In this document: piece after piece, positions 42,411-51,161 of the stretch
Numbering within the stretch: position 1 is the first letter of the stretch
Layout of the letters: each line of letters opens with the position of its first letter
From: an uncultured Chthonomonas sp.
GTDB taxonomy: Bacteria > Armatimonadota > Chthonomonadetes > Chthonomonadales > CAJBBX01
Length of the DNA stretch: 64,000 bases
Assembly: GCA_903885605.1 (NCBI GenBank)
Contig: CAISJD010000020.1
Span: 45,744 to 109,743, forward strand
Direction of reading: 5' to 3'
Made by a program: the position numbers and the translations under genes
The notes under the pieces: generated by a model
The model's input: only the letters and a program-made list of their open reading frames with translations
Database searches by the model: none
What the model was told of the DNA's origin: nothing

Positions 42411-42662
42411 TGGTCTCGATACGCCGGCCCGCCTGTCGGCGGGCCGGCACTCGACCGACGGCTTGGGGCCGGCGGGTCAGTGGTGGCGGGCTCGGAGCGC
42501 CGATCGCCTTTGGCGTCATCCTGACACGCAGTGGAAGGACCCCCCGGGGGAACCCGCTGCACCGCCACGAAGCCGCCGGCCGCCGTATCCTGCCGCGTCG
42601 AACGAGCTCAGCCGTCGGTTGAGTAGGCCCGCGCCGCCGTTGCGCGGGCCGTATCGAAACCA
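42411..42662. repeat. Inverted pair of REP-like hairpins
   Basis: Two arms face each other over 252 bp. Each has TGGTYTCGATACG, a hairpin and CTCRACCGACGGC in the same order. The left hairpin is a perfect 11-bp stem (42423-42433 with 42438-42448, loop TGTC); the right is 9 bp (42626-42634 with 42642-42650). The plan GGTTTCGATACG-hairpin-TACTCAACC is, from memory, that of abundant REP elements of high-GC bacteria. The pair fills the 330-bp gap between transporter operon and Gfo/Idh gene and also contains a copy of the 45-bp repeat. The left hairpin could end the transporter transcript. Confidence 0.75.
42506..42550. repeat. Dispersed 45-bp repeat, copy 2
   Basis: Matches 6306-6350 with only two differences by eye. 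It lies inside the inverted REP-like pair. Unlike copy 1, no second half complementary to it follows, so this copy is a solitary half-element. Confidence 0.7.
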
Positions 42663-42709
42663 CGGCCTGGCCGGAGCCACCAACGGCGCTCCCGGCCGCG
42701 GAGGTAACT

Positions 42710-43783
42710 ATGGAACCTCTTCGTCTCGGCATCCTCGGCGCCGGGCGCGGCGGGTTCGCCGTCCCGGTGGCGCGGTACATGCCCCGCAGATTGGCGATCA
42801 CCGCGGTCTGCGACATCCGCACGGACCGCGCTCGGGCGATGGCGGAGCAGTGCGGCGCGGCCTGGCACGGCGGCGGCTTTGCCGCCATGCTCGAGCGTGA
42901 CGATGTGGATGCCGTGCTGATCGCCACTCCCGACCACCAGCACGCCGAGCAGGCCATCCTGGCCCTCGAGGCCGGGAAGCATGTGCTGTCCGAGATACCC
43001 ATGGCCACTGCCCTGGGCGAGATCGACCGGATCATCGCGCTCTCCGAACGGACCGGGCTGAAGTACATGATGGGCAACGAGGTGCGCTGGCTTCCGGCGC
43101 TGGAGGCCCTGAAGCGCAAGGCAGGCGAGGGGTGCTGGGGCGAGGTCTTCTACGGCGAGGCCGAGTACCTGCACAACCTGCGCGAAGAGGGATGGAAGGG
43201 CCTGGAGGAGGACGGGTCGGTCCACTGGCGCTTCGATCCCGTCCGGCCGCAGAGCACCTTCCTGGGCGGCGGCCCCCACGCCTTCGACACCCTCCGCTGG
43301 CTGGCCGGCGAGAAGCGGTTCACGCGGGTCTACGCCACCGGCTCGGGCGCCTACGTCGAAGGCCACGCCGAGCCCGCCACCGCCGTGGCGCTCCTCACCG
43401 GCGAAAGCGGCGCTGCCTACAAGGTCACGGTCTCCTACGCCATGCACCGCCCCTACTGCCTCTACTTCTCGCTCTACGGCTCCGAGGGGAGCTTCGAGGG
43501 CGGCCGCACGGACCAGGAGCAGGTCTTCTACCAGACCCGCGCCGAGGAGGGGTGCGCCGCGCTGAAGCCGCTGGGCGTGCCCTACTGGAACCACCCGGGC
43601 ATCGAGCTGGAGGGCGGGCACGGCACCAGCGAGCTCTTCATGATGACGGACTTCCTCGATGCCGTCCGTGACGACCGGCCGCCGGCCATCGACGCCCGCG
43701 AGGCCGCCCGATCCATCGCTCCGGCCATCTGCGCCTTCGAGTCGATCCGAACCGGGCTACCGGTCGCGGTGCCCGAGTACTGA
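42710..43783 (+). CDS. Gfo/Idh/MocA family oxidoreductase
   Basis: A 357-residue NAD(P)-dependent sugar or inositol dehydrogenase-like protein without an export signal. The Rossmann motif GILGAGRGGFAVPV, DAVLIATPDHQHAEQ and the conserved E-K/I-P motif (here LSEIPMA, Ile in place of the usual catalytic Lys) are visible in the N-terminal half. The C-terminal half has the beta-sheet with GGGPHAFDTLRWL carrying the family His-Asp. The replaced lysine may mean an altered reaction. The next gene starts two bases later, so they form an operon. Confidence 0.88.
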   Translation: MEPLRLGILGAGRGGFAVPVARYMPRRLAITAVCDIRTDRARAMAEQCGAAWHGGGFAAMLERDDVDAVLIATPDHQHAEQAILALEAGKHVLSEIPMATALGEIDRIIALSERTGLKYMMGNEVRWLPALEALKRKAGEGCWGEVFYGEAEYLHNLREEGWKGLEEDGSVHWRFDPVRPQSTFLGGGPHAFDTLRWLAGEKRFTRVYATGSGAYVEGHAEPATAVALLTGESGAAYKVTVSYAMHRPYCLYFSLYGSEGSFEGGRTDQEQVFYQTRAEEGCAALKPLGVPYWNHPGIELEGGHGTSELFMMTDFLDAVRDDRPPAIDAREAARSIAPAICAFESIRTGLPVAVPEY

Positions 43784-43785
43784 CG

Positions 43786-45501
43786 GTGGGCGGCGCGGAA
43801 GTGACGCTGATCGTGGCAGGTGACGGCCGCGAGGACTTCGGCCTCTACACCGCCGAACTGCTCCGCATGGAGGGTATTTCCGTCTCGGTGCACAGCCTCG
43901 ACGACGGACTGCCCGCCCTCCTGCCGGATGTGGTTGTCCTGGCGGCCGACCTGCCCCTGACCCGGCCTGAGGCGGCTACGCTGCGCAGCCATGCCGAGGC
44001 GGGCGGGCGGCTGGTCTTCCTGGCCCCGCATCCGCACGGCGCCGAGGAGTTCGGCTTCGCGCCGACCTACCGCGCCGGCGTGGACGGATTCCTGCGCATC
44101 ACATGCCTGGGGCTCCCGTCGGAGCCCATGCAGTTCCATGCGGCCCTCAGGCACATGGCCGCGCCCGTCGAAGCGCAGGTCGTGGCCCAGGTCTGCACCG
44201 ACGACGCGTCGCACGCACCCACCGGCGAGCCGGCGGTCGTGCGGCTGCCGTTGGGCGGCGGCGAGGCATGGTTCTTCCTGGTCGACCTGCCTCGCAGCGT
44301 CGCATGGACCCGGCAGGGCGACCCGCGCCGGTCCGGCCTCCACGGCAACCATGTGGCTCCCGGTTGGCGGCCCGCCGACATGTTCGCAGGCTTCCTCGCG
44401 CCCGAATGCGCGGCGACGCCCCAGGCCGACCTGCAGTGCCACCTCCTGCGGCATGCGGTCTGCTCCCCTGCGGTCGACGGCGGCGTGCCGTGGCTCTGGC
44501 CCTTCCCCGACGATGCTCCGACGGCGCTTCTTCTGAGCAGCGACGAGGATTGGTCCACTCCGGCGCAGTTCGAGGCCCTGCACGACGCGCTGGGCCGTTA
44601 CGACGCCCGGATCACCTGGTACCTGGTGCCCGACACCTGCATCACGCCGGAACGCTTCGACGCGTGGCGGGCCGAAGGGCACGCCTTCTCCATCCATCCG
44701 GTTCTGGAGGAGCCGCTGGCGCGGACGTGGAAGCCGACCATCGCGAGCCACCGCGCCGGGTTCCGCGAGCGGTTCGGCGTGGAGCCCGGGCCGAGCGTCC
44801 GCAACCACGCCATCGCGTGGGCTGGGTATGTCGGCGGCGCGCGGATGAACGCAGCCCTGGGCTTCACGTGGGACGCCAACTACTTCACCTGCCCGCCCCG
44901 AACCTGGCACTACATGACCGGCGGAGCGCTGCCGCTGCCCTTCGTGGACGTCACCGGCGAGGTGATCCCCATCCGGCAGCTTCCCGCGCAGTTCAGCGAC
45001 GAGACGACCCTCGCCGCCGGCGGCTTCGAGTTCTCGCTGGGCCTGCAGGAGGACGAGGCGGTCGAACTGATCACCGGCCTGCTGCGGGCCAACGCCGAGC
45101 GTTACCACAGCCTCCTCTGCGTGAACACCCACCCGATCTCGTTCGCCGCCTACAGCCGGGGCCTCTGGGAGCGCGTGCTCGCCGAAGCCCGGCGCCTGGC
45201 CATCCCGCGCATGAGCCTGGAGGGCTACGCCGAGTTCTGGGAGGCGCGGCAGCAGGTGGAAGTCGGCCCGGCCACACCCACCGAGACCGGCTGGACCCGC
45301 ATTGTTCAGGTCCCGGACGGCGTAGCGTCCGTGTCGCTCATGGCGCCGGGCGTGAAGGGCGGCCTGTTCGAGTGGGATGGGGCACAGGCAACTGCCGGCG
45401 AGCGCGAGGTATTCGGAGTGCGGCATGCCACGCTGCGGATACCGGGAGAGGCCGGCGCGCACACGCTGACCTGGAGGCGCGAGGCCTGCGTCAGGTCGTG
45501 A
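43786..45501 (+). CDS. Amidotransferase-like and polysaccharide deacetylase-like fusion
   Basis: A 571-residue cytoplasmic protein that starts with GTG at 43786. The first ~200 residues resemble a ThuA/class I amidotransferase-like fold (VTLIVAGDGREDFGLYTAELL, VVVLAADLPLTRPEAATLR, AGGRLVFLAPH). From ~245 a polysaccharide deacetylase-like barrel is seen: LLLSSDEDWSTPAQFEALHDAL, TWYLVPDTCIT, FSIHPVLEEPL and CVNTHPISF, with D-E-D and H-x-x-x-H type metal motifs. The final ~60 residues form a beta-sandwich. It may modify an N-acetylated sugar. Assignment of both halves is tentative. Confidence 0.55.
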   Translation: MGGAEVTLIVAGDGREDFGLYTAELLRMEGISVSVHSLDDGLPALLPDVVVLAADLPLTRPEAATLRSHAEAGGRLVFLAPHPHGAEEFGFAPTYRAGVDGFLRITCLGLPSEPMQFHAALRHMAAPVEAQVVAQVCTDDASHAPTGEPAVVRLPLGGGEAWFFLVDLPRSVAWTRQGDPRRSGLHGNHVAPGWRPADMFAGFLAPECAATPQADLQCHLLRHAVCSPAVDGGVPWLWPFPDDAPTALLLSSDEDWSTPAQFEALHDALGRYDARITWYLVPDTCITPERFDAWRAEGHAFSIHPVLEEPLARTWKPTIASHRAGFRERFGVEPGPSVRNHAIAWAGYVGGARMNAALGFTWDANYFTCPPRTWHYMTGGALPLPFVDVTGEVIPIRQLPAQFSDETTLAAGGFEFSLGLQEDEAVELITGLLRANAERYHSLLCVNTHPISFAAYSRGLWERVLAEARRLAIPRMSLEGYAEFWEARQQVEVGPATPTETGWTRIVQVPDGVASVSLMAPGVKGGLFEWDGAQATAGEREVFGVRHATLRIPGEAGAHTLTWRREACVRS

Positions 45502-46129
45502 TCTGGCGCGCCCAGCGGGTCAGATCGGACTTGACCACCTTCCAATCCGTGGCGCGCAGTCCCTTCAGTGGCGGCTCAGCGTCGGCGTCGTCGAAGTAGG
45601 TCAGGCCGACCAAGACGTGGCCGATGTCCCGCACCTGGTACTTCGCGCGGTAGCAGCCAAGTAGCGCCGCCATCGGCTTGTGAAGGCGGCAAAGGGCGTG
45701 AAGGTCCACGAAGTCCTTTCGGGCTCCACGCTGGGCGGCGGCTGAGAGCTTCATGGCCGCAATGTCGTCGAGCGAGGCGAGGTCAAGGTCGAGGCCGTGA
45801 TCGTGGACAACCGGCTGTAGCAGTGGGTATGGGTACCCAAGCCAGGTGACGCGGGCCGCCCCAAGCGACCCGTGCAGCGTGTCGGCTGCGGTCGATGTGA
45901 TCGTGAAGTCTGATGCCTGGGCGACGATCTCCGCTGCCAGCACGACGGGATCGGCAATTCCGTCCCGTGTGAACCAGTCGGCATCCTCGGAACGCCTGTG
46001 GCCCAGTTGGAGGGCCAGCGCGGTGCCGCCGGCGAGGTAGAAGCCGTGCGACGAGGCGAACGGTCCAAGCCGCTCCAGAGCGGCTCGTAGCGCCGGGGTC
46101 AGGGTCTCGTGGTGCATCGGTTGTCCCAT
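45491..46129 (-). CDS. AbiEii-type nucleotidyltransferase toxin
   Basis: A 212-residue nucleotidyltransferase-like protein of the AbiEii/MenT family. Key motif: GFYLAGGTALALQLGHRRSEDADWF, the G-G-T/S...R-x-S-x-D-x-D site with metal-binding acidic residues; a second acidic segment is in LDLASLDDIAAMKLSA with the typical K-[LI]-x-A-x-x-x-R-x-x-K-D-F-V-D-L sequence. Family toxins modify tRNA or other targets and protect against phages. Two starts are possible (46129 or ATG at 46117). The upstream partner overlaps it. Its 3' end overlaps the convergent deacetylase-like gene by 11 bases. Confidence 0.88.
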   Translation of the reverse strand: MGQPMHHETLTPALRAALERLGPFASSHGFYLAGGTALALQLGHRRSEDADWFTRDGIADPVVLAAEIVAQASDFTITSTAADTLHGSLGAARVTWLGYPYPLLQPVVHDHGLDLDLASLDDIAAMKLSAAAQRGARKDFVDLHALCRLHKPMAALLGCYRAKYQVRDIGHVLVGLTYFDDADAEPPLKGLRATDWKVVKSDLTRWARQITT

Positions 46130-46512
46130 ACCTGCCGCTCAGGCCGGCGCAACCAGGCGTTGACGCGGCGGTGCGGGATTTCGAGGATCGCCTCGAAGAA
46201 CCGCAGGCGTCGCCGGTCGATGCCCGCGCCGTGGCGGGAGCCAAGCCAACGGACCAGCCGCTCATCCCCTACGGCGGCGCGCACCCAGCGGATGGCGTCC
46301 AGGCCGCCCTGGTCGAGGATGCGCTTCACCACGAAGTCGGCGTGCTCAGGCCAATGGGTCGCGGCGAAGTCCACGTCCCAGAAGAGCGGTGCGAACTCAG
46401 CGGGCAGCGCCGACGTGGCGCCGGGCTCTGTGCCGAGGTGCCTTGCCATGGCATATGGGTGCCGTCCGGTGCTCTCCATTGCGACGTTCGATCCGCTCCC
46501 TTCGCTGCGCAT
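46099..46512 (-). CDS. DUF6922-like antitoxin partner of AbiEii protein
   Basis: A 137-residue protein that overlaps the AbiEii-type gene. The middle region has LFWDVDFAATHWPEHADFVVKRILDQGGLDAIRWV, the D-x-D-x-x-x-x-W and R-I-L-x-x-G-x-x-x-A-I-x-W-V pattern that I remember for small proteins (DUF6922) before AbiEii-family toxins. It lacks an obvious wHTH. Function as antitoxin is inferred from partnership. A start at 46479 is also possible. Confidence 0.7.
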   Translation of the reverse strand: MRSEGSGSNVAMESTGRHPYAMARHLGTEPGATSALPAEFAPLFWDVDFAATHWPEHADFVVKRILDQGGLDAIRWVRAAVGDERLVRWLGSRHGAGIDRRRLRFFEAILEIPHRRVNAWLRRPERQVWDNRCTTRP

Positions 46513-46570
46513 GCTTGCCTCAGGAGTCTACCTCCCAGCGCGGAGCCGCTGTGGTCCTGGCTCACCGGTC

Positions 46571-46590
46571 CGCCTGCCGCCGGGCAGGCG
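46571..46590. terminator. Hairpin between the AbiEii module and the NRPS gene
   Basis: CGCCTGCC-GCCG-GGCAGGCG, a perfect 8-bp stem, lies 21 bases beyond the NRPS gene stop. It can serve as a terminator for that minus-strand transcript. The rest of 46513-46611 is featureless. Confidence 0.55.
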
Positions 46591-46611
46591 CTGACCTGCA
46601 GGCGCACCCAC

Positions 46612-49600
46612 TCAGGATGATGTCAGGGCTGGACCCACGCCGGCCTTGGCGGGCCTCGTGGGAACGCCCTCATACACGAGGCCCGGGTCCAGCCGCTCGC
46701 CCTTCATGACGACGCTGTGGGGGGTGACGGTTCCGCCTTCGCCCACCTCGGCGCCGTAGAGCATCACCGAGGCGTGGGCCACCGTGGCGCGGTTGCCTAT
46801 CCGGACGTGGTCGATCTTCAGCACCCGATCCTCGAAGGTATGCGCCTGGAAGAGGCACTCCACCGTGGCGCCGTCGCCGATGGTGAGCATGTCCGGGTCC
46901 ACAACCTGGGCGAAGCCCGGGCCCAGCACGGCTGACGCTCCCACGCGGGCGCCCATGGCACGCACGTAGCCGACCAGCAGGAGAGTGCCCTCCAGCCTCG
47001 CCAGGATCGGCCGGGCCAGGTACCCCCATGCCACGTAGTGGAAGTCCCACCGGCTGCACCAGCAGGACCAGAGCGGATGGACCCCCGGCTTCACGCGGCC
47101 GAGGAGGAGCCACTTGAGGGCCAGCACCAGCGCGCAGAGGAGGATGCCGCCGGCGAGCGCCGCCAGGGGGCTCCAGAGCAGCGTGGCGACCGGCCCGAAC
47201 CGCGCCTCGGTCAGCATCCAGAGCGCGCCGCCCGCCGATGCCGGCGCGGCATAGGCGACGGGCAACGCGAACCGGAGGAGTTCCCAGCCCACCCGGTTCC
47301 AGTAGCGGATCGGCGGCGGATCGTGGGTCAGCGTTCGGTCGAACTCCGTCTGCGGCGGGCGGGGCAGGCGGAAGGGAGGATGTCCGAACCAGTTCGAGCC
47401 CTCGGTGACCGCCCTCGGGTCGGCCACGGTGCAGACGCCCAGGAGGATGTTGCCGGGAAGCTCCACGCCGGAGGGGATCACCGCGTGGTTCCCCAGGAAC
47501 GTCTCGGCTCCCAGCCGCGTCATCCTCGCTTCGACCACGCCCTGGTGGATGCGGGGACCGGCCAAATAGATGCCGTCGGCGAAGAAGGTGTCGCGCCCGA
47601 TCTCCACCAGTTCGGGCACGACATCGATAATGGTGCTGATCTCGCAGCCCGATCCCACCCGCATCCCTGCGGCCCGGAGCCAGATCGGCCAGTAGAGGCC
47701 GCCGCTGAGCCAGTTCCCGGCGGATTGCACCAGTCCTGCCTTCAGCCAGACGCGGATGTAGCCGGAGCTCCACCGCGGAAGCACGCCGTCGTGGACCGGG
47801 CCCATTGCTCGGCACGCCAGGGCCTGGAGCGTTACGGTGATGGGCGCGCCGAGCGCGGCGCCCAGAAGCCAGAGCAGGAGCGGCCTGCCGGGATGGGCAA
47901 TCGCCGCCGCCAGTCCGTCGGCGGTTCCGCCCGACAGGACGGCCAACGCGACGCCCAGCGCGTCCAGCGGAAGGGTGACGAACAGCATCAGCAGGGCGCG
48001 GGCAGCCACGAGCCGCAGGCCATAGGCGGCGGGAGAGAGCTCACATGCGCCCTCGGGCAGCGCGGCGCGGTCGGGCGCCTTGCCCGCAGGTCGCGCCGGA
48101 ACGCCGTCCCACCGTTCGCCTGCCGGGATGAGGCCGCCCGGAGGCAGGTGCGACAGAGCAGCCAGTACCCCGCCCGCCTCCACGGTCGTGCCGCCCGCCA
48201 CTCCAGCCCGCGTCTCCAGCGTGGCTCCGTCGCCGATGCGGATCGGGGCGATAACGAGCCGGCCGGCGTCCAGGTCGACCAGCCGCAGCGAGCACTCCTG
48301 GCTGAGCGTGGCGTCGTCGCCGATCTCCAGCAGGTCCCAGCCGCCATGCGCCAGGTCCACACCCCGGTGGATGTGGACGCGCCGGCCGATCCTTGCGCCG
48401 AGCGCCCGCAAGACCCAGACCTGCGCCTCGGTGCCCTCCAGCAGGCGCCACGGGATCATCTGGGCGAACTCCATGACGATCCAGTGGCGAAGGTAGAAGC
48501 CGCTCCAGACCGGCGAGCGCATGGGCCGGTACCGTCCGATGAGCAGGCGCTTGGCAGCCACGGCGGCGACCACGGAGATCGGCGCATAGGCGGCGGCGGC
48601 CAGTCCCGCGAGGAGCGGCGCGACCGCCGCCAGAGCTACGAGCCCGATGTGCCGGTAGAGGATCGGAAGCAGCCATGCGGCGAGCCCGACCGACGCCCAG
48701 GTCGCCGTGGCGACGCCCGCCAGCAGGACGAGCCCCTGCGCCAGGGTGACAAGCCGCACCTGGGCGCAGGAGACAGGCGGCGGACCACCGGCCTCGGGCT
48801 TGGGCGCGGCGGAGTTCGCCTCCGGTGCGGGCGCCTGTTCGGCACGATGGGCCAGCAGGGCGGGCGTGGGCGCCTCGTAGATGTCGCGCACGGCCAGCGA
48901 GGCGGTCGAGGGATGCCGGCGCAGGGCGGAGACCAGCAGCGCCGAGCGCAGGGAGTCGCCGCCCAGGTCCTGGAAGAAGTCACTATGCCGCCCGGGCGCG
49001 GAGGCAAGGCCCAGGCAAGTGGCCATGGCGGCGGCGATCCGCGCCTCCAGTTCCGTGGCGCAGGCCTCGCCCTCGGCCTCGGCGTCCGCGCCGGGAGGGG
49101 CGATCTCGGGCAGCGCCGCCCGGTTGAGCTTGCCGGCGAGGGAGCTGGGCAGGGACGAAATCAACGCCATCCGCGCCGGCGCCATGGGTTCGGGCAGGCG
49201 TCGGGCGATCTCCGCGCGGATGGCGGCGAAGTCGGGCGGCGCCGCGGGATCGGCGGGTACCAGGTGGGCGGCCAGCGCCGCGCCGCCGACCTCCTCTTGC
49301 ACGCGGCACGCTGCTTCGCGCACGCCGGGACAGGCGGCCAGGGCGGCCTCCACCTCCTCCAGCTCGATGCGATGTCCGCGCACCTTGACCTGGGCGTCGA
49401 TGCGGCCGTGGCAGGTCAGGTTGCCGTCCGCTCCCATCCGCGCAAGGTCGCCGGTGCGGTAGATGCGCCCGTAGTCCGGGTGGGTCGGAAAGCGGCGGGC
49501 GGTGAGGTCCGGGTCGTTGCGGTAGCCTCGGGCCAGGCCCACGCCGCCGAGGCAGAGCTCACCCGCCTCGCCGAGCGGGACCGGCCGGAGCTGGTCATCC

Positions 49601-50610
49601 AGCACCCAGGCGGAGAGGCCGGGCACCGGGCGGCCGATATGGACGCCGCCGGTGGGCGTGATCTCTCCCCGTACGGCTGTGACGCTGCACTCGGTGGGGC
49701 CGTACCCGTTCACCAGCCGGCAGCCACGGCTCCACGTTGCCGCGACGTCGGCGGGGAGGGCTTCGCCGCCCACGTAGACCAGGCGCAGGTCCGGCAGTTC
49801 GGCGGCGATGTCGGCGCACGCCATGGATCGCAACTGCGTGGGAGGCGGGCACAGCACGGTGATCCGCTCCCGGCGGAGCCATGCCGGCAGATCCGGCCCG
49901 AGCCGGGCCGTGGCGTCGTCCATCACCACCAGCGTCGCGCCGGTCGCCAGGGCGAGCCAGATCTCCTCGACCGACGAGTCATAGGCGGCCGAGGAGCCCT
50001 GGGCCACCCGGTCGCCCGGACCCAGCCCGAACTCCGGCAGGTCGGATGCGACCAGGTTCGCGGGACCGGCGTGCTCCAGCATGACGCCCTTCGGCTTGCC
50101 GGTGGTGCCGGACGTGTAGATCATGTAGGCAGGCGAGCCGGGCCCGAGCCACGGCGGCGTGGGACGCGGCGAGGGGCAGACCGCCGCCTCGGCCGCATCA
50201 AGCATCGGTACGGAGCCGAGAGGCACGCCACGGAGGCGCTCGCGCCCGGCGGTATCCGTCACGACGGCAGCCGGCGCCGCGTCGGCCAGGATCTCGGCCA
50301 TCCGTGCGTCCGGGCTCGCGGCGTCGAGGCACGTGTAAGCCGCGCCGGCCTTCATGGCCCCGATCTGGGCCGCGTAGAGGTCCGGGTTCGAGCGCGGCAG
50401 CAGGATGGCGACCCCCGCCTCGCCGGCGACGTGAGCCGCCAGGGCGCCGGCGATGGCGTCGGACCGCCTGGATAGCTCACCGTAGGTCAGCGTGGCGCGC
50501 ACGGGACGGTCCGATCCCGGCGGCACGTCGATCGCGACGCGCTCGCGGTGCACTGGAACGGCGGCGTCGAGGAACCCGTGCAGGAGATGGGGATGCGGAG
50601 GAACCGCCAT
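46612..50610 (-). CDS. Pls/PosA-family NRPS (A-PCP-membrane acyltransferase-like)
   Basis: A 1332-residue single-module enzyme. Residues ~20-490 are an adenylation domain with IYTSGTTGKPKGVM, GYGPTE and YRTGDLARM. The carrier protein follows with DFFQDLGGDSLRSALL; Ser553 takes the phosphopantetheine. The C-terminal ~700 residues alternate membrane helices with three hexapeptide-repeat modules (IGRRVHIHRGVDL, IGRDTFFADG, VDPDMLTIGDGATVE), which is the terminal domain of the Pls/PosA class (epsilon-poly-lysine synthetase type). The product is probably an isopeptide or amino-acid polymer made at the membrane. It is coupled to a SET-domain gene (TGATG overlap) and no condensation or thioesterase domain is present. 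Confidence 0.88.
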   Translation of the reverse strand: MAVPPHPHLLHGFLDAAVPVHRERVAIDVPPGSDRPVRATLTYGELSRRSDAIAGALAAHVAGEAGVAILLPRSNPDLYAAQIGAMKAGAAYTCLDAASPDARMAEILADAAPAAVVTDTAGRERLRGVPLGSVPMLDAAEAAVCPSPRPTPPWLGPGSPAYMIYTSGTTGKPKGVMLEHAGPANLVASDLPEFGLGPGDRVAQGSSAAYDSSVEEIWLALATGATLVVMDDATARLGPDLPAWLRRERITVLCPPPTQLRSMACADIAAELPDLRLVYVGGEALPADVAATWSRGCRLVNGYGPTECSVTAVRGEITPTGGVHIGRPVPGLSAWVLDDQLRPVPLGEAGELCLGGVGLARGYRNDPDLTARRFPTHPDYGRIYRTGDLARMGADGNLTCHGRIDAQVKVRGHRIELEEVEAALAACPGVREAACRVQEEVGGAALAAHLVPADPAAPPDFAAIRAEIARRLPEPMAPARMALISSLPSSLAGKLNRAALPEIAPPGADAEAEGEACATELEARIAAAMATCLGLASAPGRHSDFFQDLGGDSLRSALLVSALRRHPSTASLAVRDIYEAPTPALLAHRAEQAPAPEANSAAPKPEAGGPPPVSCAQVRLVTLAQGLVLLAGVATATWASVGLAAWLLPILYRHIGLVALAAVAPLLAGLAAAAYAPISVVAAVAAKRLLIGRYRPMRSPVWSGFYLRHWIVMEFAQMIPWRLLEGTEAQVWVLRALGARIGRRVHIHRGVDLAHGGWDLLEIGDDATLSQECSLRLVDLDAGRLVIAPIRIGDGATLETRAGVAGGTTVEAGGVLAALSHLPPGGLIPAGERWDGVPARPAGKAPDRAALPEGACELSPAAYGLRLVAARALLMLFVTLPLDALGVALAVLSGGTADGLAAAIAHPGRPLLLWLLGAALGAPITVTLQALACRAMGPVHDGVLPRWSSGYIRVWLKAGLVQSAGNWLSGGLYWPIWLRAAGMRVGSGCEISTIIDVVPELVEIGRDTFFADGIYLAGPRIHQGVVEARMTRLGAETFLGNHAVIPSGVELPGNILLGVCTVADPRAVTEGSNWFGHPPFRLPRPPQTEFDRTLTHDPPPIRYWNRVGWELLRFALPVAYAAPASAGGALWMLTEARFGPVATLLWSPLAALAGGILLCALVLALKWLLLGRVKPGVHPLWSCWCSRWDFHYVAWGYLARPILARLEGTLLLVGYVRAMGARVGASAVLGPGFAQVVDPDMLTIGDGATVECLFQAHTFEDRVLKIDHVRIGNRATVAHASVMLYGAEVGEGGTVTPHSVVMKGERLDPGLVYEGVPTRPAKAGVGPALTSS

Positions 50611-51134
50611 CAAGCGCCCGTGCCGTCAGCGGCGGAAGGCGGCCGCGCAGGCAGATGCGTCAGCAGGTGGTCCGATAGCAGGGGCCGGAGGCGCTCCCGT
50701 TCGGCCGGGCTGAGGTCCTGAAAGCCCGAGATTGCTCCCGCGCAGTCCGGGGCGCCGCACCAGCAGGTGAACGGCGACGCCAGCCGCCACTCGGTGGCAT
50801 TGTAGTTGAAGGTCACCTCTTCGCCCGAAGCGATGGGGCGGACAGCGACGAGGTCGAGCCCGGCAACCCTGGCATTGGGCTCGCAGCCGTGGTTCAGGTA
50901 GCGCCAGGGGTGCTCGCCCCAGGGGCCCGCAGGGCCGCCGGCGGGGCCGGGGTCCAGGTGCTGGTGCAGCCCGACCTGGATGGAGTGCTGCGTGGGCTCC
51001 GACCGCAGGGCGCCTCCGAGCCGCAGCACCACCTCGCCCGGGCCGATGGGTTCCTCGGCGAGGATGCGGCCATGCTCCTGCGATCCGGCCGCGCGCACAC
51101 GGCGGCAGTCGGAGACCCGATCACCAGTTCCCAC
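50610..51134 (-). CDS. SET-domain methyltransferase-like protein
   Basis: A 174-residue protein starting with GTG at 51134 behind GGGAG. SET signatures are present: WRYLNHGCEPNARV (N-H-x-C-x-P-N) around residues 77-90 and GEEVTFNYNATEW for the pseudoknot strand, followed by a post-SET-like Cys cluster FTCWCGAPDCAG that could bind zinc. Known bacterial members methylate lysines of proteins. It is encoded directly before the NRPS with overlap, so it might modify a lysine product or the carrier partner. The pair could instead be only a transcriptional unit. Confidence 0.82.
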   Translation of the reverse strand: MGTGDRVSDCRRVRAAGSQEHGRILAEEPIGPGEVVLRLGGALRSEPTQHSIQVGLHQHLDPGPAGGPAGPWGEHPWRYLNHGCEPNARVAGLDLVAVRPIASGEEVTFNYNATEWRLASPFTCWCGAPDCAGAISGFQDLSPAERERLRPLLSDHLLTHLPARPPSAADGTGA

Positions 51135-51161
51135 ATACCACTCCCTATGCGGCCGCCGGTC

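Noticed and set aside
47038..50475. Very long open frame antisense to the NRPS gene (over 1100 codons)
   Set aside because: It is a GC-rich shadow: composition is dominated by Arg, Gly, Ala and Pro with no domain and no ribosome site, while the opposite strand encodes a clear NRPS.
46612..50610. Complete NRPS assembly line
   Set aside because: Only one adenylation and one carrier domain are present; there is no condensation or thioesterase domain, so it is of the Pls/PosA kind.
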